Shown: one piece after another, positions 6,027 to 9,701 of the stretch | Position numbering within the stretch: the stretch's first letter is position 1 | Layout: each line of letters opens with the position of its first letter | Source of the DNA: Nitrospinota bacterium | Lineage (GTDB): Bacteria; Nitrospinota; Nitrospinia; JACRGO01 | DNA: 9,701 bases | NCBI GenBank assembly: GCA_016212295.1 | Contig: JACRGO010000094.1 | Span: 1 to 9,701 of the forward strand | Direction: 5' to 3' | Translations under genes and position numbers: made by a program | Notes under the pieces: generated by a model | The model's input: only the letters and a program-made list of their open reading frames with translations | What the model was told of the DNA's origin: nothing | The model's database searches: none

Positions 6027-6157
6027 AACGTCGAACGTCCAACATCCAACATCGAAGTAGGGAAAGGAGTGCGTCATGTGCCATGCGTCACGAGCGCATG
6101 ACTCACCACCCATGACTTATGACATACTTCGACGTTCGATGTTCAGAGTTCGATGTT
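6027..6157. repeat. Long imperfect inverted repeat in the mnmG/Rrf2 divergent region
   Basis: Arms of 33 bases (6027-6059 and 6125-6157) match at 26 positions as inverted repeats. Both are built from GAACRTC/AACATC words, so each arm is also internally repetitive. The 65-base centre includes a smaller palindrome, CATGCG...CGCATG. Similar word repeats are found between genes in many environmental bacterial genomes. It fits a non-coding MITE-like or cruciform element, and its left arm reaches the -35 zone of the possible mnmG promoter. Confidence 0.6.
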
Positions 6158-6247
6158 AATTCTTTAAAGTCCGCCCAAAGGGCGTTAAGTTCTCCGTGCA
6201 TCAAGACGTTTATAATATAAATTTCACTTTTGCCCCTTATTTTAGTT

Positions 6248-6272
6248 TATAATGAATGGGGAATAAAGGAGG
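6248..6272 (+). promoter_or_regulatory. Putative -10 and ribosome site for the Rrf2 gene
   Basis: A perfect TATAAT at 6248-6253 lies 29 bases before the ATG, and AGGAGG at 6267-6272 lies ten bases before it. The -35 candidate TTCACT (6223-6228) has a long 19-base spacer. A second TATAAT occurs at 6211-6216. A weak -35 next to a strong -10 is common where a regulator controls its own gene. Confidence 0.4.
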
Positions 6273-6282
6273 ACAACCATAT

Positions 6283-6744
6283 ATGTTCAGATTGAGCAAA
6301 GGGGCGGAATACGCCATCAGGAGCATTCTGTATCTTTCCTTGCAGCCGGAGGGGAAGGTTTGTTATTCGGAAGAGATATCCAAGGACCAGGAAATACCGC
6401 CTTCCTACCTGGCCAAGATTTTTCAGTCCCTTGCAAAAAAAGGGATAGTAAGGTCCACCAGAGGGGTCAATGGAGGGATTTCCCTTTTGAAGACCCCCAA
6501 GTCCATCTCCGTGTACGACGCGATCGTTGCAATGGAGGGAGATATTTTTCTAAACGATTGCCTTCTCTACGAGGGCTTTTGCCCCAGGGACCCGGTTTGT
6601 CCGGCCCATGTTTTCTGGAAGTCGCTGCAAAAGGATTTCCGTGAAAAACTGGAAGGCGAGAATTTTGAAAACCTGGCCAGGAACGCCCGTGTTTTGGAGG
6701 CCGCCAAGCCGGAGCAGCGGCATCGCCGCCGCCAGCGGCAATGA
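6283..6744 (+). CDS. Rrf2-family transcriptional regulator, IscR-like with Fe-S ligands
   Basis: A 153-residue DNA-binding protein. The start MFRLSKGAEYAIRSILYL is the standard Rrf2 N-terminus. The winged helix-turn-helix spans about 27-70 (SEEISKDQEIPPSYLAKIF as the HTH; TRGVNGGISL as the wing). The sensor region has C93, C100 and C106 followed by H109. This matches the IscR cluster ligands (three Cys and one His) with the first gap one residue longer, so a [2Fe-2S] cluster is likely. The ATG at 6283 is chosen over 6256 because AGGAGG precedes it and the family starts there. The tail (KPEQRHRRRQRQ) is unusually basic. No isc or suf genes are nearby; mutS follows 92 bases downstream. Its targets cannot be read from the sequence. 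Confidence 0.88.
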   Translation: MFRLSKGAEYAIRSILYLSLQPEGKVCYSEEISKDQEIPPSYLAKIFQSLAKKGIVRSTRGVNGGISLLKTPKSISVYDAIVAMEGDIFLNDCLLYEGFCPRDPVCPAHVFWKSLQKDFREKLEGENFENLARNARVLEAAKPEQRHRRRQRQ

Positions 6745-6836
6745 CTTTATATATTTTTAACATACATTTTTACATTAGGAAGCCAGGAAAAAACCGCTGA
6801 ATGAAAAATTCCGGGCTTTGTTAATAAGGTTAAAGC

Positions 6837-9473
6837 ATGAGCTCAAATCTTCCCCAATCCGGGACGCCCATGATGAAGCAGTATCTGGCGCAAAAGGAAA
6901 GGTATCCGGACGCCATCCTCTTCTTCCGCATGGGGGATTTCTACGAGATGTTCTTCGAGGACGCGAAAAAGGCGTCAAAGATCCTTGAGATCGCCCTGAC
7001 CTCGCGAAGCAAGTCCGAGGCCACACAAGTGCCCATGTGCGGCATCCCCTATCACGCGGCGGATAACTACATAGGACGCCTCATCAAGGCCGGGGTGAAG
7101 GTGGCGATATGCGAGCAGGTGGAGGACCCCAAGGCCGCCAAGGGGATAGTCAAAAGGGAGGTGGTGCGGGTCATAACCCCTGGGGCCCTGCTGGATTCCT
7201 CCTTGCTGGACGCCCGCGACAATAATTTTCTCGCCTCGGTCTTTCCATCGGACAAGGGATGGGGGGTCGCCTTCGCGGACGTGTCCACCGGGGATTTCCG
7301 GGCCACAGAATTTCACGGGGAGAAGGCCAGGCAAAGGGTCCTTGAGGAACTGGAAGTGCTCAAGCCCAAGGAGGTCCTGGTCCCTGAGGCCTGGAAAAAA
7401 AAGGGAAAGGACGGGTTTTTCGAAATGCCTGAGAGCATGATGAACTACTATCCGGACTGGACCTTTGAATACGGCCTGGCCTATTCCGCTCTCCTGGCCC
7501 ACTTCAAAACCGTTTCCCTGGAAGGATACGGCGCGGAAAACATGCCCTTCGCCGTCCCGGCCGCCGGGGCGGTTGTCCACTACCTGAACGAGACCCAAAA
7601 GGCGTCCCTCGGACACATCCACACCCTTTCGGTTTACAATCACAAGGACTACATGGCCCTGGACGCGGCCACTATCCGCAATCTGGAGCTGGCGCGGAAC
7701 TCATTCGACGGGTCCAGGTCCGGCTCCCTCCTGGAAATACTGGACCTGACCGCCACGCCCATGGGGGGCCGCTGCATGAAGGATTGGGTATTAAAACCCC
7801 TGCTTGACTTGGCCTCCATACAGTCGAGGCACAGCGCGGTTGAGGAATTGGTCCAAAATCCCTTTCTCCGCCAGGACGTCCGCGAGGCGTTGAAGTCCGT
7901 TCACGACATGGAAAGGATCATCGGCCGCGTGGTCCTTGGCGCGGCCAACGGACGCGACCTCGTGGCCTTGAGGGGTTCAATAGCGGTGCTGCCTTTTTTA
8001 GCCGAAAAACTTGGAGAGTCAAGCGCCCCTATGCTGCAGGAGCTGCGCGGGGGATGGGACGATCTGCGGGACGTCGGCGTCTTGGTCTGGGAATCCATAG
8101 TGGAAGAGCCGCCCTTGAACATAAGGGAGGGAGGGATCATCAAGGAAGGGTATTCAGCGGAACTGGACGAACTGAGGACCCTAAGCCGCGAGGGCAAGAC
8201 CCTCATAGCCTCCCTTGAAGCCAAGGAAAAGGAAAAGACCGGGATCAACACGTTGAAGGTCCGCTACAACAAGATCTACGGCTATTACATAGAGGTCACA
8301 AAGAAAAGCCTGGAGCAAACGCAGGTCCCATTGGACTATATCCGCAAGCAATCCCTTGTGAACGCGGAGCGCTTCATATCCCCGGAGTTGAAGGAGTTCG
8401 AGTCCAAGGTCCTGAACGCGGAGGAAAAGGCCATTGCAATGGAGGAGGAGATTTTCAGGTCCGTCAGGGAAAAGATCGCGAAGGAGGCCAAACGCGCGCT
8501 TAAGACCGCCGGCCTGGTGGCTGCCTTGGACGCCCTGGCAGCCCTGGCGGAAGCCGCAGTGCAAAACCGTTATGTCCGGCCGTCCATGTCCGGCGGGGAC
8601 GCTCTCAGGATCAGGGACGGGAGGCATCCGGTCATTGAGCGGATACCGGGCGGCGATCCCTTTGTTCCCAACGACACGCATCTCGATACTTCCAGGGACC
8701 AGATAGCCATCATCACCGGGCCCAACATGGCCGGGAAATCAACTTATCTGAGGCAGACCGCCTTGATTGTCCTGATGGCCCAGGTGGGGAGCTTCGTCCC
8801 GGCGGCGGAGGCGGAGATGGGAATAGTGGACAGGATCTTCACCCGCGTTGGGGCGCAGGACAATCTGTTCAGGGGGCAGAGCACCTTCATGGTGGAGATG
8901 AACGAGACCGCCAACATCCTGAACAACGCGACGGACAAGAGCCTGATTATTCTGGACGAGATCGGGCGCGGGACCTCCACCTTCGACGGCCTGAGCATCG
9001 CATGGTCAGTGGTTGAGTACCTTCACAACGCGCCTGGGAAAAAGGCCAAGACCCTTTTCGCCACCCATTACCATGAGTTGACTGAGTTGGCGGAACTTCT
9101 TGAACGCGTTAAAAATTACAATATTCTTGTCAGGGAATGGAACGACGAAATAATATTTCTGCGGAAGATCGAGGAAGGCGGAGCGGACAAGAGCTATGGG
9201 ATACAGGTGGCCCGCCTTGCCGGATTGCCGGCCGGGGTCCTTGACCGCGCGCGGGAGGTCCTTCACAACCTTGAAAACAGGGAATATAATGAGTCCGGCA
9301 AGCCAAGGATCGGGGTCAGGAAAAGAGGGCAGGTTGAGAAGAAGACCGAGCAGCTATCCCTTTTCGGGAACCGGGATTCCGAGGTGATGGAGGAGCTTAA
9401 GGGGCTGGACATTGAAAACATGACTCCATTGGAGGCAATGAAAAACCTGGACCGGATCAAGAAAATGTTTTAA
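6837..9473 (+). CDS. mutS: DNA mismatch repair protein MutS
   Basis: ATPase that recognises mismatches and small loops and recruits MutL. It has 878 residues, normal for MutS1. The N-terminal mismatch-recognition motif is GDFYEMF, with the stacking Phe35 and Glu37. Connector, lever and clamp domains fill the middle. Walker A GPNMAGKS is at 628-635, and Walker B LIILDE has D707 and E708, followed by GRGTSTFDG. The ATPase part then has FATHYHELTELA. Near the end QLSLF (839-843) matches the beta-clamp-binding motif, and the last helix (LDIENMTPLEAMKNLDRIKK) fits the tetramerisation segment. The ATG at 6837 is preceded by AAGG at a seven-base spacing, and the N-terminus aligns with E. coli MutS. 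It may be co-transcribed with the Rrf2 gene. No mutL is in the window. Confidence 0.97.
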   Translation: MSSNLPQSGTPMMKQYLAQKERYPDAILFFRMGDFYEMFFEDAKKASKILEIALTSRSKSEATQVPMCGIPYHAADNYIGRLIKAGVKVAICEQVEDPKAAKGIVKREVVRVITPGALLDSSLLDARDNNFLASVFPSDKGWGVAFADVSTGDFRATEFHGEKARQRVLEELEVLKPKEVLVPEAWKKKGKDGFFEMPESMMNYYPDWTFEYGLAYSALLAHFKTVSLEGYGAENMPFAVPAAGAVVHYLNETQKASLGHIHTLSVYNHKDYMALDAATIRNLELARNSFDGSRSGSLLEILDLTATPMGGRCMKDWVLKPLLDLASIQSRHSAVEELVQNPFLRQDVREALKSVHDMERIIGRVVLGAANGRDLVALRGSIAVLPFLAEKLGESSAPMLQELRGGWDDLRDVGVLVWESIVEEPPLNIREGGIIKEGYSAELDELRTLSREGKTLIASLEAKEKEKTGINTLKVRYNKIYGYYIEVTKKSLEQTQVPLDYIRKQSLVNAERFISPELKEFESKVLNAEEKAIAMEEEIFRSVREKIAKEAKRALKTAGLVAALDALAALAEAAVQNRYVRPSMSGGDALRIRDGRHPVIERIPGGDPFVPNDTHLDTSRDQIAIITGPNMAGKSTYLRQTALIVLMAQVGSFVPAAEAEMGIVDRIFTRVGAQDNLFRGQSTFMVEMNETANILNNATDKSLIILDEIGRGTSTFDGLSIAWSVVEYLHNAPGKKAKTLFATHYHELTELAELLERVKNYNILVREWNDEIIFLRKIEEGGADKSYGIQVARLAGLPAGVLDRAREVLHNLENREYNESGKPRIGVRKRGQVEKKTEQLSLFGNRDSEVMEELKGLDIENMTPLEAMKNLDRIKKMF

Positions 9474-9478
9474 GAGTT

Positions 9479-9504
9479 CATGGCTCGGCTTCGCCACAAC
9501 CAAA
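9479..9504 (+). repeat. Interspersed repeat, copy 2 (CGGCTTCGCC core)
   Basis: Matches 2298-2323 at 24 of 26 bases. It begins five bases after the mutS stop. It is followed by ACACGAATGTCACGAATATACGAATT, a set of CACGAAT-like words. The core can fold as a small hairpin but lacks a T-tract, so it is not called a terminator. Confidence 0.5.
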
Positions 9505-9587
9505 ATCAAGAACACGAATGTCACGAATATACGAATTAATTAAAAAAATTGTAAGTTCTCAATAAGTTGAGGGTGCGATGTTTTTTA

Positions 9588-9701
9588 CACACCCCGGCCT
9601 TCGGCCACCCCTCTCAAGAGGGGAATTTATAAGAGGCCGATTTTTGCAAAGATTCAGGCGCAGTGGTTCTTATTACACCTTTTTATCAATTCCCCTCTTG
9701 A
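9588..9701. repeat. Inverted-repeat element cut by the right window edge
   Basis: The segment opens with ACACCCCGGCCTTCGGCC and a perfect 7-bp hairpin, CCCCTCT-CA-AGAGGGG (9608-9623). TCAAGAGGGGAATT (9614-9627) recurs as a perfect 14-base inverted copy at 9688-9701, the last bases of the window. The symmetry implies the second arm continues beyond the edge with GAGGGGTGGCCGAAGGCC. No gene is seen in 9474-9701. Confidence 0.55.

Noticed and set aside
9589-9623. Rho-independent terminator for mutS
   Set aside because: Stems are present but no T-tract follows, and the same stems belong to an inverted-repeat element.

Overview
The window looks like chromosome from a Gram-negative, proteobacteria-like organism. 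The sigma factor is RpoH-type with a Desulfobacterota-like RpoH box, MnmG and MutS are full length, and an Rrf2 regulator carries Fe-S ligands. The exact lineage cannot be fixed from this sequence. Coding DNA is GC-rich; the gaps hold AT-rich stretches and several inverted or interspersed repeats.

Layout. Minus strand: the first six codons of a gene leaving the left edge (18-1), with a good RBS and promoter; a ROK-family sugar kinase (1269-310); and rpoH (2192-1275), which abuts or overlaps the kinase. A roughly 1.7 kb accessory patch (about 2383-4093) follows, and then mnmG (5989-4094). Plus strand, divergent from mnmG: an IscR-like Rrf2 regulator (6283-6744) and mutS (6837-9473). The right end holds repeats, one of which is cut by the window edge.

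The accessory patch is the most interesting part. All of it reads on the minus strand. It contains an intact ParE/RelE-type toxin and its antitoxin with ATGA overlap; a 64-bp integron attC-like site 6 bases after the toxin stop; a three-segment membrane-protein gene starting 12 bases past the attC cleavage point but broken by two frame changes; and a decayed hicA-hicB module with a nonsense codon and two deletions. No integrase is visible, so this resembles a CALIN (attC cassettes without an integrase) or relic array. A 35-base near-copy of the mnmG 3' end at 2383-2416 lies on the far side of the patch. Together with the native mnmG end it flanks the patch as a direct repeat, which suggests insertion at the mnmG 3' end.

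The core genes are housekeeping: heat-shock transcription (rpoH), sugar phosphorylation (ROK), tRNA wobble-uridine modification (mnmG), Fe-S-responsive regulation (Rrf2) and mismatch repair (mutS). The rpoH start codon lies in the 3' arm of a 7-bp hairpin that competes with a second hairpin, so it is a candidate translational thermosensor. mnmG has no Shine-Dalgarno and a -10-like hexamer 8 bases before its ATG, so it may be leaderless.
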